A stretch of 10,812 nucleotides of DNA from Actinomycetota bacterium. GTDB lineage: Bacteria; Actinomycetota; Acidimicrobiia; Acidimicrobiales; Ilumatobacteraceae. Under the pieces are notes generated by a model. That model saw only the letters and a list, made by a program, of their open reading frames with translations, had not been told where the DNA came from and made no database searches. The DNA lies in NCBI GenBank assembly GCA_009701105.1, contig WLKU01000032.1, forward strand, positions 1 to 10,812, in the 5' to 3' direction. Of this stretch, positions 1-7,367 are shown one piece after another. Numbering within the stretch: the first letter of the stretch is position 1; each line of letters begins with the position of its first letter. The position numbers were made by a program, and so were the translations under genes.

Positions 1-1010
1 ACCTCTTCAGGGCAGTTCAACGTTGACATATTTCCAGCATCAACAGTTTTGCGAACTGCATCGTCTACTTCATCGTTGCCGTATCCCAAAATGTTGGTGC
101 CGATGCCCATGATTGACATGTCGGTGTATTCGTTGCCATCGAGGTCCCACACTTTGCAACCCTTTGACTTACTGAAGTAGGCAGGCCATTGATCGGGAAG
201 AAACATCTCGGCACGCTTTGAGAGGAGCATGTTGCCACCAGGAATTACGGCTTTCGCTCGTTTCCAGAGTTTTTGACCAGTTCCCATTGTTGCACCTTCG
301 TTTCTTCCGATAGCAGAATTTCTGTTCAGTTCGACCGAATAGGTTTCGTATATCCGAAGAACATCTTTCCACGAAAAGAGTCTGTTGGGGGCAAAGTGTT
401 CAACCACGAAGCGAACCACTTCAAGATCTTGGTCTTCGTCCACTGTCCAACGAAGGTTCGAGAAGTCTTGATCTGATGCGACATTGAGCGTGGAAAAATG
501 ACCAGATTCTCGAATATATGGAGTCACATGCTCGCGGTCGCTTGGTGTACGGGCTTCATTGTGGGCTCGCTGTAATGCCGCAAAAGTAAAAACTTCTATG
601 TCGAGCCCATCCGGGAAAGTAGGCGGATTGGTATTGCAGAGGTAATCAACATCACCAGTCTTGAACTTGTGAATTGCTTCGTCAACCAATTGCGGATCGA
701 TTAAAGGGCAGTCTCCTGTGATGCGAATAATGATGTCACCAGCAAATTGTTGCGTAGCAAATACGAATCGTTCGAGAACATCGTTCTCGCTGCCTTGGAA
801 TGATTGGTATCCCAAACTTTCTACGTGTTGCACCAGTGGAATGTTTTTTGGGTCAATTGAGGTTGCTAAAACAATCTGGTCAATTGCTGTGGATTGAGAA
901 AGTCGAGTAAGTAACAACTCAATAAGTGGTATTCCGCCAACCTCACGCATCACTTTGTTTGGTAGACGTGTTGATCCCATGCGGGCTTGAACGATGGCAA
1001 GGACCTTCAC
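1..1010 (-). CDS. SpsF-like cytidylyltransferase fused to class III aminotransferase (partial, 3' end outside window)
   Basis: The frame stays open from GTG at 1010 to the left edge, giving 336 full codons with no stop. Residues 1-235 are an SpsF/NeuA-like nucleotidyltransferase: the nucleotide-binding start VQARMGSTRLPNKVM (8-22), RITGDCPLIDP (96-106), PPTFPDGLDIEVF (129-141) and SDREHVTPYIR (157-167) are family signatures. From about residue 245 a second domain begins (GQKLWKRAKAVIPGGN, then KVWDLDGNEYTD), the N-terminus of a class III, glutamate-1-semialdehyde-type PLP aminotransferase. Its PLP lysine would lie beyond the edge. The GTG start is chosen because the Met at codon 11 would cut the nucleotide-binding motif; GTG overlaps the upstream stop as GTGA (1007-1010), implying translational coupling. 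Likely role: activating or aminating a sugar for the same surface glycan. Substrate cannot be read from sequence. Confidence 0.88.
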   Translation of the reverse strand, partial: MKVLAIVQARMGSTRLPNKVMREVGGIPLIELLLTRLSQSTAIDQIVLATSIDPKNIPLVQHVESLGYQSFQGSENDVLERFVFATQQFAGDIIIRITGDCPLIDPQLVDEAIHKFKTGDVDYLCNTNPPTFPDGLDIEVFTFAALQRAHNEARTPSDREHVTPYIRESGHFSTLNVASDQDFSNLRWTVDEDQDLEVVRFVVEHFAPNRLFSWKDVLRIYETYSVELNRNSAIGRNEGATMGTGQKLWKRAKAVIPGGNMLLSKRAEMFLPDQWPAYFSKSKGCKVWDLDGNEYTDMSIMGIGTNILGYGNDEVDDAVRKTVDAGNMSTLNCPEE

Positions 1011-1885
1011 TGCTTATTCCAGTTCATAGGTTGAATTAAATCTACGTCTGTTACTTGCAGGCTTTGTGGAGCACGAACGTGCTCACTAGTGGATGCGGCA
1101 ATGATCTGTTTCAACTCATTCGCTGATGTAACCCCAATAATCACTCGAGAAACTTCAGAGTACGACAGCACATGCCCAATACAGGCTGCGAGTGGGCTCA
1201 TTTGCTGAGCATTTGTCCACGAATCAAATTGGGTAAATACGGAAGACCATCTGCTGAAAGCCGCTGAGCGCTCGTTTGGTTGTTGGAGAAGCAAACCTTG
1301 CAAAAAAACGGAACGAATATGAATTTCTACATTCATCTTGGAAAGTCGTGTGAGCCAACCTGATGATGCCATTGATTGGTCTATTACGTTGAGAGGTGCC
1401 TGAACGATGTCAGGAACAAAATTGGGAATTCGTGAAAACAGAGAGTCGAGTTCGGTGGGTGCATAAATTGAGATACCAAATTTTTTGATTAAGCCCTCTT
1501 GTTTGAGATTGACAAGCGCAGCAAGAAGTTGGTCTCCGGTGGCAGCGAGGAGATCTGCTGGATTGTGGAGAAGAAGACCATAAACCGAATTGCGCTTAAG
1601 TTTGGCTAGAGAATTTTGGATTTGGTCGTGCACCCACTGTGTTACCGATGTTTCCGGGCTGGGGAGTGGTGGAAGCTTTGTGACGATGTCGAATCCAACG
1701 GATTCTGAAGCACCAATATTTTCCTCTGAGTTGCCATATGCAATTGCGGTGTCCAACAGAGTGATGTTCGCACCTCGTGCGACCTGCCAAATTTTGTCCA
1801 TCTCGGTGCGGTCGACCTGGCCATGAGTATTGGAAATTCCGTATGGCAAACCGAATTGTGCAGTGCCCAGAGCGATTTTGCTCAT
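1007..1885 (-). CDS. Aldo/keto reductase of the nonulosonate operon
   Basis: A 292-residue NAD(P)H-dependent aldo/keto reductase, a single TIM barrel of normal family length. From the ATG at 1885 it begins MSKIALGTAQFGLPYGI, a typical AKR first strand. All four catalytic tetrad positions are visible: Asp45 and Tyr50 in LLDTAIAYGNSEENIG, Lys70 in DIVTKLPP and His107 in YGLLLHNPADLL. The late GIS/VIIGVTSANEL segments fit the cofactor-binding end. The frame extends to 1936, but those 17 extra residues lie inside the upstream pseC gene and do not resemble the family, so ATG 1885, 7 bases after the pseC stop, is preferred. It is followed by a GTGA overlap with the SpsF fusion. Such reductases occur in sugar-modification loci; the sugar acted on here is inferred only from context. 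Confidence 0.9.
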   Translation of the reverse strand: MSKIALGTAQFGLPYGISNTHGQVDRTEMDKIWQVARGANITLLDTAIAYGNSEENIGASESVGFDIVTKLPPLPSPETSVTQWVHDQIQNSLAKLKRNSVYGLLLHNPADLLAATGDQLLAALVNLKQEGLIKKFGISIYAPTELDSLFSRIPNFVPDIVQAPLNVIDQSMASSGWLTRLSKMNVEIHIRSVFLQGLLLQQPNERSAAFSRWSSVFTQFDSWTNAQQMSPLAACIGHVLSYSEVSRVIIGVTSANELKQIIAASTSEHVRAPQSLQVTDVDLIQPMNWNKQ

Positions 1886-1892
1886 GGTCGGT

Positions 1893-3059
1893 TTAGTGAG
1901 TGACCATTGCTGCGGTCGAGATAAGTACCGATGCAACGTGCCGCTGTTGTTCGAAAGTCAAGTCTGCATACATCGGGATGCTGACAGCTTCTGAGTAGTA
2001 CTTTTCGGCAACTGGGAAATCCGCAGAGTCAAATCCCATTTGCGAATAATAAGGTTGATGGTAGATCGGAATGTAGTGGACATTGAGCCCAACGCCATTT
2101 TTGTGGGCTAATTCAAAAAATCGTTGCTTTTGGTCGCCCGTAAATGCCATTCGAATGACGTACAAGTGAAATGCAGAAATTACATCATCGTGAATAGTTG
2201 GTGTTGTGAATATTGAACCTGAAAACAGCGAATCGTAGTCACGAGCGATTTCATTTCGTCGCGCAACAAAACTATCTAACCGCTGAAACTGACTAAGCCC
2301 AAGTGCAGCGGCTATGTCGGTAAGTCGGTAGTTCAATCCAAGGTCAATCTGCTCGTAGTACCACGGACCGTCTGATGCATGTTGAAACAAATTTTTATCT
2401 CGCGTAATTCCATGTGAACGAAGACGCTCCATTGCAGCAGATAGGGAAGCGCTATTGGTGAGGGCCATACCACCTTCGCCAGAAGTGATGATCTTTACTG
2501 GATGAAAACTAAGAACAGTGATATCGCTATATAAACAACTGCCCACCGGAGATCCGTTATATGTGCCGCCCACGGCGTGTGATGCATCTTCGATAATTTT
2601 GAATCCAAAGTCTTGAGCAAGCGCATGGATAGCCGCCATGTCGGATGATTGACCAGCCAAATGAACTGGGATAACAACGCGAGGAAGCGAACCAGATTTT
2701 CTTGCCTGCTCAAGTTTGGTGGTGAGTGCTGCAACGCTGATGTTAAACGTGTCAGGGTCGATGTCGACAAAATCAACCATTGCACCGCAATACAGAGCAC
2801 AGTTTGCACTGGCGACAAATGAGATCGGATTTGTCCAAACAATGTCGCCCGGACCAACCCCAAGTGCAAGACACGCAATGTGCAAAGCAGACGTTGCACT
2901 GTTGACCGCTACCGCATGCTTGGCCCCACAATATGTAGCGAGCGCCGTCTCAAAAGTCGGAATGGCAGGACCTTGTGTCAGGAAATCCGATCGAAGTACT
3001 TCACTAACAGCAGCGATGTCTTGATCACTGATGGATTGCCGAGCGTAGGGAATAAACAT
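1893..3059 (-). CDS. pseC: PseC-type UDP-4-keto-6-deoxy-sugar 4-aminotransferase (DegT/DnrJ/EryC1/StrS family)
   Basis: 388 residues, full length for PseC. This PLP enzyme transfers an amino group, normally from glutamate, to C4 of the PseB product, giving UDP-4-amino-4,6-dideoxy-N-acetyl-altrosamine in pseudaminic acid synthesis. The opening IPYARQSISDQDIAAV and SDFLTQGPAIPTFE are characteristic of PseC. AVNSATSALHIACLALG (51-67) is the PLP-phosphate region, EDASHAVGG (157-165) holds the Asp that pairs with the pyridine nitrogen, and Lys189 in VLSFHPVKIITSGEGG is the Schiff-base lysine. It starts 6 bases after the pseB stop, and the aldo/keto reductase starts 7 bases after it. It is cytoplasmic, with no signal or membrane segment. 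Close relatives making other 4-amino sugars exist, but pairing with PseB makes PseC the best call. Confidence 0.94.
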   Translation of the reverse strand: MFIPYARQSISDQDIAAVSEVLRSDFLTQGPAIPTFETALATYCGAKHAVAVNSATSALHIACLALGVGPGDIVWTNPISFVASANCALYCGAMVDFVDIDPDTFNISVAALTTKLEQARKSGSLPRVVIPVHLAGQSSDMAAIHALAQDFGFKIIEDASHAVGGTYNGSPVGSCLYSDITVLSFHPVKIITSGEGGMALTNSASLSAAMERLRSHGITRDKNLFQHASDGPWYYEQIDLGLNYRLTDIAAALGLSQFQRLDSFVARRNEIARDYDSLFSGSIFTTPTIHDDVISAFHLYVIRMAFTGDQKQRFFELAHKNGVGLNVHYIPIYHQPYYSQMGFDSADFPVAEKYYSEAVSIPMYADLTFEQQRHVASVLISTAAMVTH

Positions 3060-3065
3060 GGTCGA

Positions 3066-4064
3066 TCAGATCGCTCCGATTGACGACCGATTTTTCTCAA
3101 TCCATTCTTGAAGTTGATTTACCGACATCCATTCGGTATTGGTATTTGATGAATACTCAAAATCTTCACCTACAGGTATGCCTTTGCCGATGCGACCGGA
3201 TTCCGCACTCCAATTATGAATCGCAGGCAAAATTTTGAAATAGTCGCCGTAGGAATATGTGTGTGGTGCATCATCTGGGCTGATCATCTGCTCATGGAGT
3301 TTTTCTCCAGGTCGAATACCGATGATGTCATGTTTGGCCTGCGGCAAGCATGCTGTGGCGACGTCAGATATTTTCATTGATGGAATTTTTTTGACATAAA
3401 TTTCTCCACCGGCCATGTCTTCAAATGCCGTCCACACGAGTTCAACACCTTGTTCGAGTGTGATCATGAAGCGAGTCATACGATCATCGGTAACTGGAAC
3501 AGTTGTTGAATTGGGCATCGAGAGAAAGTATGGAATTATCGAGCCGCGCGAGCCCATCACATTTCCGTAGCGCACTACGGAAAATCTGGTGTCATTCGGT
3601 CCGGCATATGAGTTGCCCGAAACAAACAGCTTGTCTGAAGTGAGTTTGGTCGCTCCGTACAAATTGATCGGGCTGCTGGCTTTGTCGGTGGACAGTGCGA
3701 CAACTCGCTTCACACCTCTATCGATGCAAGCATCAATGAGGTTCATTGCGCCGATCACATTTGTCTTTACACACTCAAATGGGTTGTATTCCGCCATTGG
3801 AACAATTTTTGTGGCAGCGGCATGAACAACATAGTCAATGCCGCTTAACGCTCGCGAAAGTCTGTCCTTGTCACGCACATCACCGACGAAAAAACGAACG
3901 CGCTCGTCATCGCCGTAGGTCTTGGCCATTTCCCAGTGCTTCATCTCGTCACGAGAAAAAATCACGACTTTCTTTGGGTTGTATTTTGCCAACGTCATAG
4001 GCACAAATGCGTGGCCGAATGACCCGGTGCCACCAGTAATCAGAATCGAAGAACCTTTAAGCAT
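3066..4064 (-). CDS. pseB: PseB, UDP-N-acetylglucosamine 4,6-dehydratase (inverting)
   Basis: 332 residues, the usual length for PseB/FlaA1. It is an extended SDR that converts UDP-GlcNAc to UDP-2-acetamido-2,6-dideoxy-4-keto-arabino-hexose, inverting C5; this is the first step of pseudaminic acid synthesis. The NADP-binding glycine motif GGTGSFG is at 11-17. The stretch STDKASSPINLYGATK (125-140) carries the Asp127-Lys128 pair and Tyr136/Lys140 that correspond to the FlaA1 catalytic Asp-Lys-Tyr set. HAAATKIVPMAEYNPFE is also typical of this branch rather than of CapD-like membrane dehydratases; no membrane segments are present. The start overlaps the preceding gene by 8 bases, and pseC follows after 6 bases. 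A weak GGAG lies about 9 bases upstream of the ATG, inside the previous gene. Confidence 0.95.
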   Translation of the reverse strand: MLKGSSILITGGTGSFGHAFVPMTLAKYNPKKVVIFSRDEMKHWEMAKTYGDDERVRFFVGDVRDKDRLSRALSGIDYVVHAAATKIVPMAEYNPFECVKTNVIGAMNLIDACIDRGVKRVVALSTDKASSPINLYGATKLTSDKLFVSGNSYAGPNDTRFSVVRYGNVMGSRGSIIPYFLSMPNSTTVPVTDDRMTRFMITLEQGVELVWTAFEDMAGGEIYVKKIPSMKISDVATACLPQAKHDIIGIRPGEKLHEQMISPDDAPHTYSYGDYFKILPAIHNWSAESGRIGKGIPVGEDFEYSSNTNTEWMSVNQLQEWIEKNRSSIGAI

Positions 4065-5274
4065 CAGATTTCACTCCATCAATCAATGTGAGCCCAAGAT
4101 CCAGTAACAACTTCTTGAAAACTGGGTTGCCAGGCTGATACGCCATGAGACTCTCATTGTACGGGGCTATTTCAGTAGCCCATTCTTTGTCAGTAACCAC
4201 CTGCAGATAATCAAGAATTCGTGTTAATTCTGTTGTCGTTGCTTGGTTTGTCCAGAAATTTCCATTTGCTGGCAGGTCGAGCGGATATCCAAAGTTGGTG
4301 TCACGTGTTTGCGCCAAACCCACCGGGTCCGCTGATTGAGTGCGACCAGACATAAAGGCGACCCGCTTGCCAATGGAAAGAGATTCATAGCCGATTGTGC
4401 TGTCAATGGTGACCACCAACCTTGTCGCATCAATTGCGTCATAAGTGCTTGAGCCATTTTCACGAACTAAGAAGTTTGGTTTTTTGGGTTGGAGAATGCT
4501 TTCGAAAAATTCACGCTCGTATGTGTGTGTTTGATCTCGTTTTCCACAGATTACGAGTCGTAGTTCATTTTCCTCACAATATGTGTCTAGTGCTCGAACG
4601 ATTTGTCTTTCTGCTTCAAAAAATTCCGAAATTGTGATTCCTCGCTGCCCGAAGTAGACCTTGACTGAGCTGCCCTCTAACGTAAATGCTTGCAATTGAG
4701 AAACGAATACGACATCAGATGTTATTGCGTGAGGCATATTCGTTTCACGAAAATTATTTTGGATGCTTCCCGTAATGAGTGTTTTGGCATTGATATAGGT
4801 TGAAAACAATTTTGCTGAGGCAAGGCCAAAGACACAGATGTAATCACAAGTTGGAGAAATCTGTTTGGAAACCTCATCCAGTTGGTCAAGAAGTCCACCT
4901 TGCGAATTGAACGAATAGTTATGTCGAAGTCCGTTCTGAACGGATACGAACTGCGGACCCGAAACTAGGTTTTTAAGTGAATAGAAAGTCACATCGTTGT
5001 CGATGAATGTAATCACGACTTTTGGTTGAACTGCATTAATGAATTTAATGCGGTATTGTGCGTGGGAGTTCTGAAATGAACACAGCATTTTAAGAACGAT
5101 GAATATATTTATACGTTCAGGATCGAGAATCGAGACGTCGCTTGCATTAACAAACTTTGTCAGCGTATTAAAACCGTCTGCATGAATGAGCACAACGGGT
5201 CGTTGTTTTGGTGGTAACCAATCAATTCGGCCTGAAAAAATGATAGGTACTGCACGTCGCAAGCGCCTTAACAT
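4057..5274 (-). CDS. Putative surface-polysaccharide biosynthesis protein resembling the LA_1612 family (possible GT-B glycosyltransferase)
   Basis: 405 residues, not a well-characterised enzyme. The layout (basic N-terminus with a VLIHADGF strand, then ISILDPE-like text, PKVVITFIDNDVTFYSL at 88-104, FVSVQNGLRHN at 113-123, YICVFGLASAKLF, then a GS.QNNF motif) matches my recollection of the LA_1612-type proteins first seen in Leptospira O-antigen loci. The C-terminal half contains STIGYESLSIGKRVAF, the kind of loop that binds the nucleotide-sugar phosphate in GT-B transferases. No signal peptide or membrane helix is evident. It lies between the NeuB-family synthase (21-base gap) and pseB (8-base overlap), so a role in transferring or handling the finished nonulosonate is plausible. 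It lacks the GxGHxxR-type N-terminal motif of PseG, so it is not called that. The gene seems AT-richer than its neighbours by eye. Confidence 0.8.
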   Translation of the reverse strand: MLRRLRRAVPIIFSGRIDWLPPKQRPVVLIHADGFNTLTKFVNASDVSILDPERINIFIVLKMLCSFQNSHAQYRIKFINAVQPKVVITFIDNDVTFYSLKNLVSGPQFVSVQNGLRHNYSFNSQGGLLDQLDEVSKQISPTCDYICVFGLASAKLFSTYINAKTLITGSIQNNFRETNMPHAITSDVVFVSQLQAFTLEGSSVKVYFGQRGITISEFFEAERQIVRALDTYCEENELRLVICGKRDQTHTYEREFFESILQPKKPNFLVRENGSSTYDAIDATRLVVTIDSTIGYESLSIGKRVAFMSGRTQSADPVGLAQTRDTNFGYPLDLPANGNFWTNQATTTELTRILDYLQVVTDKEWATEIAPYNESLMAYQPGNPVFKKLLLDLGLTLIDGVKSDA

Positions 5275-5295
5275 CTTGTGGATCAGCCTATTAGA

Positions 5296-6168
5296 TCAAA
5301 TAACTCTTCTGAGTTTGGCTCTGATTGGTATTTCACTGTCGTATACCCGCTTGGCACCATCTCCGAGTGCGAGTTCAACAATGCGAATGTCTCTTACCAG
5401 TCGTTCAAGGCCAGCAGGCTCGAGGCTTGCTGAGTGATCTGTGCCCCACATGCTTCTGTCAAGCGTGATATGTCGTTCAATAAATGTTGCGCCAAGTGCT
5501 ACTGCTGCAATTGTCGCTTGCACACCACGCTCATGACCTGAATAGCCCGCAGGGATTCCGTAGCGATTTCCTAGTGTCGCAATTGCGCGAAGATTCAATT
5601 CACTATTTTCGCAGGGGTAAGTTGACGTTGACTGTGCAATAGCGAGTGGTACATCAGCAAGAATTTCGACTGCTTTGTCAATCTCTTCCAAGGAGGACAT
5701 GCCAGTCGAAATTATTGTCGGTTTGCCAGTCTTATTAATTGCGGCAAGAAGTTCGCTGTCAGTCAAGCATGCAGAGGCAATTTTATGACAAGGAGTTTTA
5801 AAGCTTTCAAGAAAATCTACAGAAGGAATATCCCAAGGGGAAGCAAACCAATCGATTCCAAGGGTCATTGCATGTTTGTGGATTTCATTAAATTCGGACT
5901 CGCCGAACTCAATGCGTTTTTTGTATTCAAAGTAAGTCATCAATCCCCAGGGTGTTTCGCGAGGGATGCTCTTTTGTTCTTCTGGTACGCAAATTTCGGG
6001 AGTGCGCTTTTGAAACTTGACAGCATCACAACCCGACTGCGCGGCTACATCCATCAGTTTTTTTGCGATATCGATATCGCCGTTGTGGTTAATACCAATT
6101 TCGGCAATTACATAAACGGGAAGGCCTTGGCCAATCGCTTTACTGTTGATCTGAATTGAATGCTGCAT
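5296..6168 (-). CDS. neuB: NeuB/PseI-family nonulosonate synthase lacking the SAF domain
   Basis: 290 residues from ATG 6168; the frame can also begin at GTG 6180, whose G is shared with the upstream TAG stop. This TIM-barrel enzyme condenses phosphoenolpyruvate with an N-acyl hexosamine or its phosphate to form a nine-carbon acid. In numbering from GTG, AEIGINHNG (26-34) carries the catalytic-site Glu27, while His216 in GYSGHERG and His237 in ERHITLD correspond to the two metal-binding histidines. IASACLTD, STGMSS, QSTSTYP and WGTDHSASLEP are all family blocks. The protein ends at LRRVI, about 50 residues short of NeuB/PseI proteins with a C-terminal antifreeze-like SAF domain. No remnant follows in the 21-base gap. 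RETPWGLMTYFEYKKRIEFG and SDHSASLEP-like text resemble animal NANS-type and short environmental synthases more than classical PseI, so the substrate is unresolved. Confidence 0.9.
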   Translation of the reverse strand: MQHSIQINSKAIGQGLPVYVIAEIGINHNGDIDIAKKLMDVAAQSGCDAVKFQKRTPEICVPEEQKSIPRETPWGLMTYFEYKKRIEFGESEFNEIHKHAMTLGIDWFASPWDIPSVDFLESFKTPCHKIASACLTDSELLAAINKTGKPTIISTGMSSLEEIDKAVEILADVPLAIAQSTSTYPCENSELNLRAIATLGNRYGIPAGYSGHERGVQATIAAVALGATFIERHITLDRSMWGTDHSASLEPAGLERLVRDIRIVELALGDGAKRVYDSEIPIRAKLRRVI

Positions 6169-6179
6169 GCCGAAACACA

Positions 6180-7355
6180 CTAACCCAACAGGTTGTTGCG
6201 ACTGTGTAGCAATGCATCGGCAAGTTCGCGGACAGCTCCAGAGCCACCGTTGTTACCCATTTTCCACATGGTTACTGAATTTATTGAAGGATGCGCATCT
6301 GCTGGCGCAACAGACAACCCAACAAATTCCATACAGTCATGGTCATTTATGTCATTACCTATGTAAACCACCTCGCTTGGGCGCAAACTGTTTTCACTGA
6401 GCCATTGAACTAGTCGAGTCCTCTTGTCATCACAACCTTGAATTACTTCTACACCTAATTTCCTTCCACGGGCACTAACAACCTTGTTTTTTTCTTTAGA
6501 AAGTATCAAAAGTTTGAAGCCTGACTCTTTAAGCATTTGGATTCCCAAACCATCGGACCTACTACACACAACCGTTTCTGACCCAAGTTCATCCAGGTAG
6601 ACCAAGTTATTCGTGAGAACCCCGTCAAAGTCAAAAACAACAGCTTTCATATCTCTTAAAGTTTTATCTGTCGGCATCACCGTGATTAATTCCGCCACTT
6701 TATTTGCGAGTTCGAGATCTGAAAGATCGTCAATTTCGATAGATCTGTTACCGGGAACTTTGAACATACCGATCTTTCCAAAGAATCGATGTTTCGCAGA
6801 TTTAAATTCTTTGGTATTAAATGCATAGAGCGCTCCAGTTTCTCGATACTCAGCAGGGAGCATCTGTCGAGGAAGTCTCTCAATCGGATTGTGGTTAATA
6901 CCGACAGCAGAACCCTCCGCTGAATTTCTCCAGATAAAAGCATGATTTTCGGTAACGGTCAATGCACAGTCATGGTCGTCTAAAAGATTGATGACGCCAT
7001 CCACATCAGCAGGCTCAATAAATGGAGAAGTACACTGTGCAAAAACTATTGATGTTGGCTGCTGCCCGCGAGATTCAATCACTTCAATTGCATGCAGAAG
7101 AGCTGATTCACTTGAAGCCGAATCTGACGATAAGTCACTAGGTCGCATGATGACTGCTGCACCGTATGCGGAAGCCAATCGAGCAATTGACTCACTATCG
7201 GTTGAAACATAAACCATAGAAATCGAGGAGGAAAGTTGGAGCGCGTGTATCGTTCGCACCAGCAACGGAAGGCCGCCGACATGTTGCAGATTCTTGTCAG
7301 GAATACCTTTTGAACCACCACGTGCCGGAATTATTGCGACGGTGCTGTTAGCCAT
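6180..7355 (-). CDS. neuA: CMP-nonulosonate cytidylyltransferase fused to KdsC-like HAD phosphatase
   Basis: 391 residues in two domains. Residues 1-230 are a NeuA/PseF-type CTP:nonulosonate cytidylyltransferase: IIPARGGSKGIPDKNL (8-23) is the nucleotide-binding P-loop-like signature, QCTSPF (107-112), RETGALYAFN (171-180) and EIDDLSDLELA (207-217) are the substrate and metal regions. Residues 236-385 are a C0-type HAD domain like KdsC or KDN-9-phosphate phosphatase with all motifs intact: nucleophile and acid Asp242/Asp244 in FDFDGVLTN, Ser286, Lys311 and the GNDIND acidic pair (333-338), then GGSGAVRE. The same architecture exists in vertebrate CMAS and some bacterial enzymes. ATG 7355 has a good AAGGA seven bases upstream. 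Downstream, the synthase start shares one base with the TAG stop. It likely loads the acid onto CMP; the HAD part may dephosphorylate a 9-phosphate or act structurally. Confidence 0.92.
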   Translation of the reverse strand: MANSTVAIIPARGGSKGIPDKNLQHVGGLPLLVRTIHALQLSSSISMVYVSTDSESIARLASAYGAAVIMRPSDLSSDSASSESALLHAIEVIESRGQQPTSIVFAQCTSPFIEPADVDGVINLLDDHDCALTVTENHAFIWRNSAEGSAVGINHNPIERLPRQMLPAEYRETGALYAFNTKEFKSAKHRFFGKIGMFKVPGNRSIEIDDLSDLELANKVAELITVMPTDKTLRDMKAVVFDFDGVLTNNLVYLDELGSETVVCSRSDGLGIQMLKESGFKLLILSKEKNKVVSARGRKLGVEVIQGCDDKRTRLVQWLSENSLRPSEVVYIGNDINDHDCMEFVGLSVAPADAHPSINSVTMWKMGNNGGSGAVRELADALLHSRNNLLG

Positions 7356-7362
7356 GGTCTGG

Positions 7363-7367
7363 TCCTT
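7363..7367 (-). promoter_or_regulatory. Shine-Dalgarno site of the cytidylyltransferase-HAD gene
   Basis: AAGGA on the minus strand, with seven bases (CCAGACC) before ATG 7355. It overlaps the TAA stop of the small upstream ORF. It is the clearest ribosome site in the operon; most downstream genes rely on overlaps or very short gaps. Confidence 0.6.

Noticed and set aside
1886..1936. Longer aldo/keto reductase start at 1936
   Set aside because: The extra 17 residues overlap the end of pseC and do not resemble the start of any aldo/keto reductase; ATG 1885 begins exactly at the first barrel strand.
2495..2899. 134-residue minus-strand ORF inside pseC
   Set aside because: It is in another frame of the same strand within a gene whose own frame has full motif support; composition is shadow-like.
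4057..5274. Calling this gene PseG (UDP-sugar hydrolase)
   Set aside because: No GxGHxxR-like N-terminal motif with the catalytic histidine is visible, and the protein is longer than usual PseG.
5785..6159. 124-residue plus-strand ORF opposite the NeuB-family synthase
   Set aside because: It is antisense to the conserved synthase barrel, with no ribosome site or recognisable family.
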